Source: Minicystis rosea
Lineage (GTDB): Bacteria > Myxococcota_A > Polyangia > Polyangiales > Polyangiaceae
DNA: 64,000 nt
Assembly (NCBI GenBank): GCA_001931535.1
Contig: CP016211.1
Location: 8,727,703-8,791,702, forward strand
Reading direction: 5' to 3'
This document shows, one piece after another, positions 1 through 8,142 of the stretch (position 1 is the first letter of the stretch; each line of letters opens with the position of its first letter). Under the pieces are notes generated by a model. It was given only the letters and a program-made list of their open reading frames with translations. It made no database searches and was not told the DNA's origin. Made by a program: the position numbers and the translations under genes.

Positions 1-1
1 G

Positions 2-391
2 CGCGCCCTCGATTTCGACGACATGATGGTCGGCCCCGCGGTGCAGGACGTGTGGCTCTTGTTCCCGGGCCGCGACGCGGAGACGACGCGCCTCCGCAAT
101 GTCTTCCTCGACGCCTACGAGGAGCTCCGCGATTTCGATCACGCGAGCCTGCGCCTCGTCGAGCCGCTCCGCGGCCTCCGGCTCATTCATTACGCCGCGT
201 GGCTCGCGCGACGCTGGCACGATCCCATCTTCCCGCGCACGTTCATCCATTTCGGCACCGAGGCCTATTGGGACGAGCAGACGCGCGATCTGGAAGAGCT
301 GCTCGACGTGATCCGCAAAGGCACCTCCGCCCAAGCCGACGCGCCCGAGGAGAAGGGCACCGAAGAGAAGTTCTTCTGGGACCTCGATTGA
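2..391 (+). CDS. srkA: SrkA/YihE-like stress response kinase, C-terminal fragment
   Basis: Only the last 129 residues are in the window; the 5' end lies before base 1. The fragment opens with ALDFDDMMVGP, which matches the metal-binding DFD(D) segment of the SrkA (YihE/RdoA) family of choline-kinase-fold Ser/Thr kinases. It continues with VQDVWLLFPG and then an Arg/Trp-rich helical stretch containing HYAAWLARRW and a late FIHFGTEAYW segment, all in the order expected for this family's C-terminal lobe. In E. coli this kinase counters envelope and oxidative stress-induced death; that role is family knowledge. The tail is acidic and Lys-rich and ends FFWDLD. The N-lobe and catalytic loop cannot be checked here. 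Confidence 0.82.
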   Translation, partial: RALDFDDMMVGPAVQDVWLLFPGRDAETTRLRNVFLDAYEELRDFDHASLRLVEPLRGLRLIHYAAWLARRWHDPIFPRTFIHFGTEAYWDEQTRDLEELLDVIRKGTSAQADAPEEKGTEEKFFWDLD

Positions 392-445
392 ATCTCGAGA
401 TGCCGCGCCGCTTGCTTCCTCGCCCGCGCTTCGCGAGAGTGAGGC

Positions 446-1861
446 ATGGCCGGCGCTGCTCCGAACCACGAATTCGCGTCTCGGCGCGCGCGATTGGCAT
501 TCTCGCTCACGCGCCTCGGCGCCGGCGCCCTGCTCGCCGCCGTCACCTCGGCGTGCAGCGCTGAAGAGGCCGCGCCGGCCGCGGCCTCCGACGTCGTCGT
601 CTTCAACGACAACGGCGGTTGGTGCTGGTACCAGGACGAGCGGGTCATCTTCGATCCGCGCGCCGGCGCGCTGCTCATCGGCTCGGTCGCGTCCGCCAAA
701 GGGCCCGGCGGCAAGACGCGCGGCGGCGACGTCGATCTGGTGTCCTACGATGTCGACACCGGCGAAAAGACGCGCGTCACCCTCGATCACATCGGGCGCG
801 ACGATCACAATGCGCCTGCCCTGCTCCTCCGCCAGGATGGGCGCTATCTGGCGATGTACACCAACCACAATCGAGACCGGCTGAGCCGATATCGGATCTC
901 ATCGGCGCCGCACTACGCCGAGGGCTGGGGCCCGAAGCTCACCTTCGATTGGCGCGCGGAGATCGGGAGCAATTTCAACACCACGTATTCGAACCTCTTC
1001 TACCTCTCCGCCGAAGGGCGAACCTATGACTTCGCCCGCGCCGACGGGCGCAGCCCGAACATGCTCGTCTCGGACGACGACGGCGAGACTTGGCGCCACG
1101 CCGGGCGGCTGACGGAGAGCAAGAACCTCGGCTACGTGAATGGTTATTTCAAATACGCCTCGCTCGGCGTCGATCGCATCGACTTCATCGCCACCGAGCA
1201 CCACCCGCGCGACTACGACACCAGCGTCTATCACGGATATTTGCAGGGCGGAAAGCTCCATCGGTCCGACGGGACGGTGATCGACGAAGACGCCTTCGAC
1301 GGGGACGCGCCCGTGCCTTCGGCCTTCACCCCCGTGCTCACCGCGGGCGCGACGATCGGTGGGGAAACGCTCACGCACGCTTGGATCGCGGCGCTCCGCA
1401 TCGACGCGAAGGGGCAGCCGCACGCCATTCTCACGGCGCGCGCCAACGACGCTCCGGAGAATACGAATTTCGACGATCATCGCTTCGTGTATGCGCGGTT
1501 CGACGGCGCCGACTGGCACGTTCATCCGCTCGCCCAAGCGGGCGCGGCCCTCTACGACGACGAAGAGGACTACACGGGGCTCGGCGCGCTCGATCCGCAC
1601 GACGCCGGGCGACTCTACATCTCCACGGCCATCGATCCTCGCAATGGTGTGACCACGAAGAAGCACGAGATCTACCGCGGCGAGACGACCGACGACGGCG
1701 CCACGTGGGAATGGACGGCCATCACCGAGAGCTCCGACGTCGACAACCTGCGCCCCGTCGTCCCGGCATGGGACGGGAAGAGAACGGCTCTGCTCTGGCT
1801 GCGCGGCACGTATTTCTCGATGAACAGCTACGAGCTCGCGGTGGTCGGGATCATCCGTTAG
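446..1861 (+). CDS. BNR-repeat lipoprotein (sialidase-like propeller)
   Basis: A 471-residue protein with a signal region ending in a lipobox (VTSAC, Cys about residue 37), so probably an exported lipoprotein. The mature part resembles the BNR_4 family of sialidase-like beta-propellers found near polysaccharide-degrading enzymes: it starts FNDNGGWCWYQDERV, has a DDHNAPALLL segment and Asp-box-like DDDGETW and TDDGATWEW motifs. Proteins of this type bind or cleave carbohydrate, but I cannot identify catalytic residues, so an enzyme activity is not claimed. It stands alone: the kinase fragment upstream ends 54 bases earlier and a terminator-like hairpin follows. Start ATG 446 keeps the whole signal peptide; its n-region is rather long. 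Confidence 0.75.
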   Translation: MAGAAPNHEFASRRARLAFSLTRLGAGALLAAVTSACSAEEAAPAAASDVVVFNDNGGWCWYQDERVIFDPRAGALLIGSVASAKGPGGKTRGGDVDLVSYDVDTGEKTRVTLDHIGRDDHNAPALLLRQDGRYLAMYTNHNRDRLSRYRISSAPHYAEGWGPKLTFDWRAEIGSNFNTTYSNLFYLSAEGRTYDFARADGRSPNMLVSDDDGETWRHAGRLTESKNLGYVNGYFKYASLGVDRIDFIATEHHPRDYDTSVYHGYLQGGKLHRSDGTVIDEDAFDGDAPVPSAFTPVLTAGATIGGETLTHAWIAALRIDAKGQPHAILTARANDAPENTNFDDHRFVYARFDGADWHVHPLAQAGAALYDDEEDYTGLGALDPHDAGRLYISTAIDPRNGVTTKKHEIYRGETTDDGATWEWTAITESSDVDNLRPVVPAWDGKRTALLWLRGTYFSMNSYELAVVGIIR

Positions 1862-1871
1862 CTCTGCACGC

Positions 1872-1903
1872 CCGAAGTCTGACCATCGTTGGCCAGACTT
1901 CGG
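1872..1903. terminator. Hairpin after BNR lipoprotein gene
   Basis: CCGAAGTCTG (1872-1881) pairs perfectly with CAGACTTCGG (1894-1903) just 10 bases after the stop codon at 1861. A second short stem, GCCGC-TTC-GCGGC, follows at 1905-1917. There is no T tract, as is common in very GC-rich genomes, so termination is inferred from position and stem strength. Confidence 0.55.
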
Positions 1904-2066
1904 CGCCGCTTCGCGGCGGCGCTTCGCGCTCGTGCACCACCATCGGTTTCGATAGGGCCTCGCCCCAACCCCCGCCGGCGCGTTCCGGCCACGCCGACGG
2001 GCTCCGCCACGAGGTGAGTGTGGGAGGCGTACGGCCTCGGGGACCGGCGTGCTAGTCTCACCCGCG

Positions 2067-4949
2067 ATGATATCCAGCGAAGCCGCCTCGTCCTCGGAGC
2101 AGGGCTGGTCCCCGCCGCCCGAGTTCGACGGCTTTCGCGTCGTTCGGCACCTCGGGCGCGGGGGCATGGGGCGCGTCTACCTCGGGCACGACGACGCGCT
2201 CGATCGACCGGTGGCGCTCAAGTTCCTGGCGGCGTCCGATCCGAAGTTCTCGGCGCGCGATCGCTTCCTCGTGGAGGCCCGCGCCATCGCGCGGCTCCAG
2301 CACCCCAACGTGGTGGGCATCTACCGCGTGGGCGAGGTCGCCGATCGGCCGTACATCGCGTACGAGCTCATCGACGGCAAGAGCCTCGATCATCTCCCCA
2401 AGCCGATGCCGTGGCAGCGCGCGCTCGAGCTCGCGCTCGGCGTGGCGCGCGGCCTCTCCGCGGCGCACCGGCGCGACGTGCTCCATCGCGACGTGAAGCC
2501 CGCCAACGTGATGGTCGCTGACACGGGCGAGATCAAGCTCCTCGATTTCGGCCTGGCCAAGCTGCTCGATCTCAGCGCCTCACCGCGCTCCTCCCGCCCG
2601 AGCGAACGGCGACCGAGCGTCTCTCCGCTCGATCTCGCGCTCGGCGAGACGATGGAAAGCGGCAAGCCGCCGGGCGTCGATCCCGAGCAAGCGACCGTCG
2701 AAGTCCGCAGCACGGGCGCGCCCAACCTCGACGACAGCGCCTCGCTCACGGCCACGGGCGCGCTCCTCGGCACACCGCTTTACATGGCCCCTGAGCTTTG
2801 GCGCGGCGAGACGGCCACTGCGGAGACCGACGTCTATGCGCTCGGCCTCGTGCTCTACGAGCTGCTCTGCGGGCGCTTGCCGCACGAGGGTTTGCGTCCC
2901 TCGGAGATCGCCGACGCGGTGCTCACGCGCGCGCCGCCGCCGATCCGATCGATCTGCGCGACGTTGCCGCACGCGCTCGCCGACGTGGTCGATCGCTGCA
3001 TCCGCCCCCGCCGCGAAGAGCGTTATTCGAGCGCCGAAGAAGTGCGCGACGCGCTGGAAGCCATCAGCGCATTCTACGAGCCTTTCACCGGCCCGAGCGA
3101 AGCGCCCGTGGCCGGCGCCGACGACGTCCGCGAGGTCACCGCCTCGTTCGCGCGCATCGCGCCGCGCTCCGACGATCTCGCGGCGCGCATGTACGAACGG
3201 CTCTTCGAGCGGCACCCGCACCTCCGCCGGCTCTTCCCCACCGACATGACGGCGCAGCGGCGCAAGCTGGTCGGCTCGCTGGTGGTCATCGTCGACAACC
3301 TGCGCAGGTCCGATCGCCTCTTTCCGCTGCTCGAAGATCTCGGGCGGCGCCACGCCGCCTATGGAGTGAAGGTCGAGCATTTCGAGGCCGTGGGTCAGGC
3401 GCTCCTCGGCGCCATCGCCGACCTCGACGAACAGCTCGATCAAAAGGCCCGCGCGGCGTGGGAGAACGCTTATGCGTCGATCGCCTCCGCCATGCGACGC
3501 GGGCTCGAGGGCGAGCACCCGACGCCGCTGCCCGGCTCGCTGATGGTCGCGTCGCGCGCCGAGCAAGATCTGGAGCCGCCTCGCACCCGCTATGCGCGAA
3601 GCGGCGACATCAACCTCGCCTATCAAGTCGTGGGCGGCGGCCCCATCGACATCGTGCTCGTGAGCGGCTGGCTCACGCACCTCGAGGTGGCGTGGAAGTG
3701 GCTGCCTCTCGCGCGCTTCTTCCGTTCGCTGGGATCGATAGGCCGGGTGATCGTCTTCGACGCGCGCGGCACGGGGCTCTCCGATCCGGTCGCGCCCGGG
3801 CAAGCCGTGCTGCTCGAAGAGCAGATGGCCGACATCCGCGCCGTGATGGATGCCGCCGGCGCCGAGCGCGCCGCGCTCATCGCGTTCGGCGCGGCCACCG
3901 CGCCAGCGACCCTCTTCGCCGCCACCCATCCGGAGCGCACGCGCGCGCTCGTCCTCGCCGGCGGCGCTGCCAAGCTCACCACCGGCGACGGTCATCCCTT
4001 CGGCTACGATCCGGCGGCCTTCCACAAGCGCGCGGAGCGCATCCGATCGGCTTGGGGCGAGCCGCTCTTCGCCGAGATCGTGGCGCCCTCGCTGGCCCGC
4101 GACGACGCCTTCCTCCGCTTCTGGGCTCGTTATCTGCGCACCGCCGCCGGCCCCGGCGCGGCCGCCACGCTGCTGCGCTCGGCCGCCGCGATCGACGTGC
4201 GCCCGGCCTTGTCCGCGATTCACGTGCCCACGTTGGTGCTCCATCGCGAGGGCGATCGCGCCGTCCCCGTCGCGCAGGGCCGCTACCTCGCCCAACGCAT
4301 CCCCGGCGCGCGTCTGGTCGAGCTCCCCGGCGACGATCACCTCCCTTGGGCCGGTGATTTCGCGCGTGTCGTGGACGAGATCCGCCGCTTCTTGGATCAC
4401 GCCACACCGCCGCTCGACACGTCCGACATGCTCGCGGCCATCGTCGCGCTCGTCCCGCGCCAGGACGAGGCCGAGAGCGTCTCGCGTCCCCTCCCCGTGC
4501 CGGCCGTCGTACCGGCCGTGGCGCCCGCCGCGCTCCTCGCGGGCGCCGGCACCGGTCATGGCCGGAGCACACCGCTCCAGCTCCTTTGCGAGCGCGAAAT
4601 CGCCCGCTTTCGTGGCATCGAGCTCTCGGGCATCGGCGGCCCCACCGCCATGTTCGACGGCCCGGCGCGCGCCGTGCGCTTCGCGCGCGCCATGATCGCG
4701 CGCGCCCGCACCATGGGCGTGAGCCTCGCCGCCGGCGTGTGCTTCGACGCCTGCAGCCTCGGCGACGCGGACGTCGTCGGCGAAGCCGTGCGCGCCGCGC
4801 CCGCCGTCGCGGCCTGGGCCACCGCGGAGGAAGTGCTCGTCACCGATGCCGTGCGGGCGCTGCTCGCGGGCGCGAGCGCGCGCTTCCTCGATCGCGGGGT
4901 CGTCGAGGGCGTCGGGCGCGTCTATTCGGTCCTCGCCGACAACGTGTGA
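2067..4949 (+). CDS. Ser/Thr kinase - globin - alpha/beta-hydrolase-like - cyclase-like fusion
   Basis: A 960-residue, four-part protein. (1) Residues about 23-335: Hanks-type kinase with GRGGMG glycine loop, Lys52 in VALKF, HRDVKPAN (140-147), DFG (160-162) and APE (241-243); it looks active. DFG to APE spans 84 residues because of a Ser/Pro-rich activation-loop insertion. (2) About 352-482: single-domain globin with TyrB10 (376), PheCD1 (390), a Gln near E7 (397) and proximal HisF8 (429), so probably haem-binding. (3) About 505-775: alpha/beta-hydrolase of the kind usually fused to class III cyclases, but the nucleophile-elbow Ser is Gly608. (4) About 800-955: remnant of a class III cyclase domain; the usual metal-binding Asp positions are missing. 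No signal peptide or TM segment, so cytoplasmic. ATG 2067 is chosen; GTG 2049 in frame would add six residues. Confidence 0.85.
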   Translation: MISSEAASSSEQGWSPPPEFDGFRVVRHLGRGGMGRVYLGHDDALDRPVALKFLAASDPKFSARDRFLVEARAIARLQHPNVVGIYRVGEVADRPYIAYELIDGKSLDHLPKPMPWQRALELALGVARGLSAAHRRDVLHRDVKPANVMVADTGEIKLLDFGLAKLLDLSASPRSSRPSERRPSVSPLDLALGETMESGKPPGVDPEQATVEVRSTGAPNLDDSASLTATGALLGTPLYMAPELWRGETATAETDVYALGLVLYELLCGRLPHEGLRPSEIADAVLTRAPPPIRSICATLPHALADVVDRCIRPRREERYSSAEEVRDALEAISAFYEPFTGPSEAPVAGADDVREVTASFARIAPRSDDLAARMYERLFERHPHLRRLFPTDMTAQRRKLVGSLVVIVDNLRRSDRLFPLLEDLGRRHAAYGVKVEHFEAVGQALLGAIADLDEQLDQKARAAWENAYASIASAMRRGLEGEHPTPLPGSLMVASRAEQDLEPPRTRYARSGDINLAYQVVGGGPIDIVLVSGWLTHLEVAWKWLPLARFFRSLGSIGRVIVFDARGTGLSDPVAPGQAVLLEEQMADIRAVMDAAGAERAALIAFGAATAPATLFAATHPERTRALVLAGGAAKLTTGDGHPFGYDPAAFHKRAERIRSAWGEPLFAEIVAPSLARDDAFLRFWARYLRTAAGPGAAATLLRSAAAIDVRPALSAIHVPTLVLHREGDRAVPVAQGRYLAQRIPGARLVELPGDDHLPWAGDFARVVDEIRRFLDHATPPLDTSDMLAAIVALVPRQDEAESVSRPLPVPAVVPAVAPAALLAGAGTGHGRSTPLQLLCEREIARFRGIELSGIGGPTAMFDGPARAVRFARAMIARARTMGVSLAAGVCFDACSLGDADVVGEAVRAAPAVAAWATAEEVLVTDAVRALLAGASARFLDRGVVEGVGRVYSVLADNV

Positions 4950-4958
4950 GCCGTTGAG

Positions 4959-4980
4959 ATGGGGCCGCAAGCGGCCCCAT
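4959..4980. terminator. Bidirectional hairpin between kinase-globin and globin genes
   Basis: ATGGGGCCGC (4959-4968) and GCGGCCCCAT (4971-4980) form a perfect 10-bp stem with a two-base gap. It lies 10 bases after the kinase-fusion stop and 60 bases beyond the stop of the convergent globin gene, so it can serve both. Confidence 0.65.
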
Positions 4981-5039
4981 ACCCCGCGCCGGGCGAGCCG
5001 GCGCTGATTCACCACGGGGCCGGACGAGCGGGCACCGAC

Positions 5040-5492
5040 TCACGCCGGCGCCGCCACGGATATCCTCTTCGGAATCGACACCGGGGCTCCCGATCCAGCC
5101 ATCATGAGCCCGGCAATCGCACCATAGGCCTCGATCCAGGCCCGCTCGACCTCTGGAGTCCATTCCTCGCCCGCGACCTCCGCGAGCGCGGCCACGAGCG
5201 CGTCCCCCACCCACGAATACATCTCGTTCGTGACCCCATAAGCGACATGCTTGTCGCCCAAGGAGCCCAGCGTCTCGGCGAGCCAGGGCGCGTCATCGAG
5301 GTGATCCATCACGGCGCCGAGCGCGCGAGAGAGCATCTCTTCCTGAACGAGGCGCGTGTTGTTGCGTCCGAAGAGCAATCGCACCTCGGGGTGGCGGGCA
5401 AAGAGGATTTCGTAGAACCGGTGCGTCAAATCCGGCGCTCGCTCCGCGATCAATTCGAAGCTTCGACGCAGCAACGCGACGTTCAAGCCCAT
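5040..5492 (-). CDS. Single-domain globin (Vitreoscilla haemoglobin type)
   Basis: A 150-residue full-length bacterial globin. Expected haem-pocket residues are present at the right spacing: Tyr27 (B10), Phe41 (CD1), Gln50 (near E7) and proximal His82 (F8) in LGDKHVAYGV, followed by the MYSWVGDAL helix. Family members bind O2 or NO in the cytoplasm and aid respiration or NO detoxification. A GGAGGGA ribosome binding site precedes ATG 5492 by a few bases. It is convergent with, and resembles, the globin domain inside the neighbouring kinase fusion (shared HPEVRLLF/HPHLRRLF and KHVAYGV/RHAAYGV blocks), so the two may be paralogues in one gas-sensing module. No reductase domain is attached. Confidence 0.9.
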   Translation of the reverse strand: MGLNVALLRRSFELIAERAPDLTHRFYEILFARHPEVRLLFGRNNTRLVQEEMLSRALGAVMDHLDDAPWLAETLGSLGDKHVAYGVTNEMYSWVGDALVAALAEVAGEEWTPEVERAWIEAYGAIAGLMMAGSGAPVSIPKRISVAAPA

Positions 5493-5815
5493 CTGTTCCC
5501 TCCACGGTGAGCGGATTCATTTCGCGCGGCGCGGGGCCGGCGCAGGAACAGCATAGCAAGCACTCGGGGCGAGGCAGGAATCAGGAGGAGCCCGGTCGAT
5601 GATAGGGCACAGCGGAGGTCCACCCGGCTCGCTTGCCCCATTGCGCATCGCATTCGCGGCCAACGCGACCAACGCGTGTGCGGTGGTGCGACACGCGTGC
5701 ATCCGCACGTTTGAGCAGGGGCGCCGCCACGGCCGCGGCGCCCCGAGCCGTCATCGAATCCTCCCCGAAGAGCGCCCGCCCGCTCCACCGCAGGGCCGAA
5801 CGAGCAGGGCGCGCG
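5493..5815. other. Intergenic region without gene
   Basis: About 320 bases between two minus-strand genes. Overlapping reading frames here have no recognisable motif. Apart from the hairpin at 5718-5744 and the globin ribosome binding site at the left end I see nothing definable; the globin promoter should lie here but no clear -35/-10 pair is visible. Confidence 0.5.
5718..5744. terminator. Hairpin downstream of small lipoprotein gene
   Basis: GGGGCGCCGC (5718-5727) and GCGGCGCCCC (5735-5744) form a perfect 10-bp stem with a 7-base loop, 72-98 bases past the stop of the minus-strand lipoprotein gene ending at 5816. Position suggests a factor-independent terminator although no T tract follows. 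Confidence 0.5.
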
Positions 5816-6139
5816 TCACTTCGAAGCGCAGGTGAGGTAAGCGTCCTCCTCCGTCGTGCACTTCGTGGTGTAGTCGCATCCATTGGTGGTTTGGCAGTCG
5901 AAGAGGGCCTCGTGCTGCGCGTCACACCCCTTCTCCCCGTCCTGCGCGACCGCCAGGGCACAGAGGGCCGAGCAACCCTCGTCGACATCACCCTTGATGG
6001 TGATACCTGGGCAGGTCGCCGTCGCCTTGCACGCGTCGACGCAGGCCGCGCTGCCACCGCTGCTACAGCCGGCGGCAGACACGAGGGCAGACACGGATAC
6101 GACGAGGGTCACCGCAAAAGCACGAAGAATGGATCGCAT
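5816..6139 (-). CDS. Small Cys-rich lipoprotein
   Basis: A 107-residue predicted lipoprotein. The start ATG 6139 is chosen because it gives a compact signal peptide (MRSILRAFAVTLVVSVSALV) ending in a lipobox SAAGC, and AGGAGG lies just upstream (about 6145-6150). The mature part holds ten or so cysteines in a CVDACKATATC...CSALCALA...CDAQ...CQTTNGCDYTTKC...C pattern, typical of small disulphide-rich secreted myxobacterial proteins of unknown function. The function is not known to me. It is probably in the periplasm or on the outer membrane. It has no close same-strand partner. Confidence 0.72.
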   Translation of the reverse strand: MRSILRAFAVTLVVSVSALVSAAGCSSGGSAACVDACKATATCPGITIKGDVDEGCSALCALAVAQDGEKGCDAQHEALFDCQTTNGCDYTTKCTTEEDAYLTCASK

Positions 6140-6392
6140 GAAGACCTCCTCTGGAGCGCGGGAGTGCCGTGCTCCCAAGGAGTGGTACTACATGCCTCGA
6201 AAAACGCGCGTGCTGGGCACGTTTCCGTCACGCGTGCTCCGTGCTCTCGCTCGGAGCCACGCCTCCCGCCCGACCGCGCTCGATTCGAAGAGTCCTTTGA
6301 CCGACGCGCCTCCAAGCGAAGACGTGATATCGAATCATGCGTGTTCACGTAACGGCAGTCGCTTGCTCGATCGCGACTCCATGGCTCCGCGC

Positions 6393-6668
6393 TCAGCGGC
6401 GGCCGCGATCCCGGTCGTGCTTCTCGTCATGGTCGTGCCGGAGATCCGCGGGCCGCGAGCGATAGGCGACCCAACGGTTTCCGTAACGACGGTAGTAGCG
6501 CCCCTGCACCTCGTACACGTACGTGCCGCGGTACGAGTAACGCGGGTATCGCTCGATCTCGGCGGGGGCGGAGGCGTACTCGGCTTCGTAACCGTCGACG
6601 GAGATCCAGCCGGCGCAGCCGGCGGCGCCGAGCATGAGGACGACCAAGAGGGGCAGTGCGGATTTCAT
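6393..6668 (-). CDS. Small lipoprotein with Tyr/Arg-rich domain
   Basis: A 91-residue predicted lipoprotein: signal MKSALPLLVVLMLGAAGCAG with lipobox GAAGC. The mature part carries aromatic repeats (YPRYSYRGTYVYEVQGRYYRR) and a very charged His/Asp/Arg tail, EKHDRDRGRR. The aromatic segment resembles the short surface proteins with YxxGxYVYxVxGRYY strands often seen in proteobacteria; function unknown. It is divergent from the lipoprotein gene at 6961 across a 290-base region with several dyads. Confidence 0.65.
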   Translation of the reverse strand: MKSALPLLVVLMLGAAGCAGWISVDGYEAEYASAPAEIERYPRYSYRGTYVYEVQGRYYRRYGNRWVAYRSRPADLRHDHDEKHDRDRGRR

Positions 6669-6770
6669 GGGCGAACGGCCTCAGCAAGCATCGGTCCAGG
6701 GCGGGCGGCGCGGCGCCCTCCGCGATCACCGGGAAAATCCGCGTCCATCGTCACCTTTCGTCCAAAGAGA

Positions 6771-6843
6771 GTGTCTGTTTTCCAGACGACGTGTCTGTCC
6801 TTCGGGCATGCGTCTCGGCGTCCGAGACACGGTGAAGTGTCGC
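6771..6843. promoter_or_regulatory. Cluster of GTGTC-type dyads between divergent lipoprotein genes
   Basis: GTGTCTG occurs at 6771-6777 and 6791-6797; CCAGAC (6782-6787) forms an inverted pair with the first copy, GTCTCGG/CCGAGAC forms a perfect 7-bp dyad (6812-6828), and GTGTCGC follows at 6837. The cluster sits between the start codons at 6668 (minus) and 6961 (plus). The repetition suggests protein binding sites, but no regulator can be named. CATAAT at 6947-6952 is a possible -10 box for the plus-strand gene. Confidence 0.35.
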
Positions 6844-6960
6844 TTTCCTGCGGGGCTCCGCGCGTTGCTCCGCGCCTTTTGCGCTCCGGGGCGGTCGCGA
6901 TGGTGCTCTCGGCTCGAATACTTCTTTCCTGCCCCATCCGGGCGCGCATAATCATCACCC

Positions 6961-7818
6961 ATGACCGCTCCCCGATTGCTCTTCGCCGCCGCGTTGCTCG
7001 CCCTCGTGGCGTGCTCGAACAAGAAGGACAAGGACGACGGCGCCCACTCCGCCGAGCCCCCGTCGAGCGCGCCGCCGCCCAGCGCTGCCCCAGCGCCCCC
7101 GCCGCCGCCGGCCATCGAGGCCCACGTGAAGGTCGAGCTGGACAACCGGCCGGACGGCGTCACCGGAGCGCCGCTCGCGATCACCGGAGCGCACGCCATG
7201 CTCCTCACCCCAACGGGTTGGACGCCGGCCAAGGGTGAATTCACCGTGCTCTCGGCCCCCGACAAGAAGGCGCAGATCGCGGCAGGCGCCATCTCCGCGG
7301 CCGAAACGGCGGACGCCAAGCTGCCCGCAGCCGTCGCCGCGCTCGGCCTCACCGAATGCCAATGGGGCCCGCCGGAGCCGCTCGTCGTGGGCAAGAACAA
7401 GCTCGCTTCGATGGGCGCCGACGGCGTGTGCAAGCGCGGTCCCATCGTGGTTCGCACGGCCTACGTGGCGCCCACCGCCGAGCGTCTCCTCGCCGTGGGC
7501 GCGTGGGAGCCGGGCGGCGACAGCGCCAACGTCTTCGGCGCCATGCGCTCCATCATCAAGCCGCCCACCGGCGACACCTCCGGCCTCGGCCCCTGCTGCG
7601 CCGCGCTCCGTCAAAACGCACGCAGCGCCCCGCCCGATCAGCGCGGTTATCTCCTGACGGCCGCCGCCGTCTGCGACGGCCTGCGCAACAACCCCCAAGG
7701 CCGCGCCATGGCCGCCCAAATGCGCGCCCAGCTCCGCGGCGCGGCCCTCCCCGCCCCTGCCGCTGATTCGATGTCACGCGCCCGCGCGTCATCAAGACGC
7801 GTGGGCGCGTATCGATGA
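6961..7818 (+). CDS. Lipoprotein of unknown function
   Basis: A 285-residue lipoprotein. The signal peptide MTAPRLLFAAALLALVAC ends in a lipobox LVAC at residue 18, followed by a Lys/Asp-rich stretch and a Ala/Pro/Ser linker (residues about 28-50), then a globular domain that begins about residue 52 with IEAHVKVELDNRPDGVTG. Five cysteines (ECQWG, VCKRG, PCCAAL, VCDGL) could pair. No enzyme motif is recognised. The last 25 residues after ALPAPA are Arg/Ser-rich and unlike the rest, so a frameshift or simple read-out into non-functional sequence is possible. The probable location is the envelope. Confidence 0.7.
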   Translation: MTAPRLLFAAALLALVACSNKKDKDDGAHSAEPPSSAPPPSAAPAPPPPPAIEAHVKVELDNRPDGVTGAPLAITGAHAMLLTPTGWTPAKGEFTVLSAPDKKAQIAAGAISAAETADAKLPAAVAALGLTECQWGPPEPLVVGKNKLASMGADGVCKRGPIVVRTAYVAPTAERLLAVGAWEPGGDSANVFGAMRSIIKPPTGDTSGLGPCCAALRQNARSAPPDQRGYLLTAAAVCDGLRNNPQGRAMAAQMRAQLRGAALPAPAADSMSRARASSRRVGAYR

Positions 7819-8142
7819 AGCTTTGCGCGTCGAGCACCACGCGGGAGCCGCGTCGTGCTCGCGCGAGGCCTGTTTCAGGCTCGAATTTGAACGCAAAGGC
7901 GCAGAGACGCAAAGACGCAAAAAGGCGCAAAGAGAAGGCATCGATTCACACCCACGCTCGTGCTCACGCATGGAAGCCTCGATGCGGGGGGGGAAAATCA
8001 ATTCATCGTCTTTTTGCGTCTTTGCGTCCCTTGCGCCTTTGCGTTCAATCCGCTGAAGCTTCCAGCGTTCGACGATGAAATCGTATATCGAGCGCGAGCT
8101 CGAAGATTTCGCTCTCCTCGACGGAGAATGGCTCTCCTCGGG
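7819..8142. other. Intergenic region carrying a long inverted repeat
   Basis: The gap of 324 bases between convergent genes contains the long imperfect hairpin at 7887-8048 and otherwise no gene that I can support. Short frames crossing it simply read through the repeat arms. Confidence 0.6.
7887..8048. repeat. Long inverted repeat built of ACGCAAAG-like units
   Basis: Arm 1 (7887-7924) reads TTGAACGCAAAGGCGCA... and arm 2 (8010-8048) is its reverse complement with only about two changes over 38-39 bases. Each arm is itself made of short direct repeats of the form (G/A)CGCAAAG. The region is notably less GC-rich than its surroundings. It lies between convergent genes, where it could act as a terminator or structured RNA, or be a dispersed intergenic repeat. 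Confidence 0.75.

Noticed and set aside
2580..5015. 811-codon open frame on the minus strand opposite the kinase-globin gene
   Set aside because: Arg/Ala/Gly/Glu-rich sequence with no domain; it mirrors a well-supported gene. Long antisense frames are expected at this GC content.
6947..6952. CATAAT as a firm promoter for the 6961 gene
   Set aside because: No -35 partner at the right distance; kept only as a remark.
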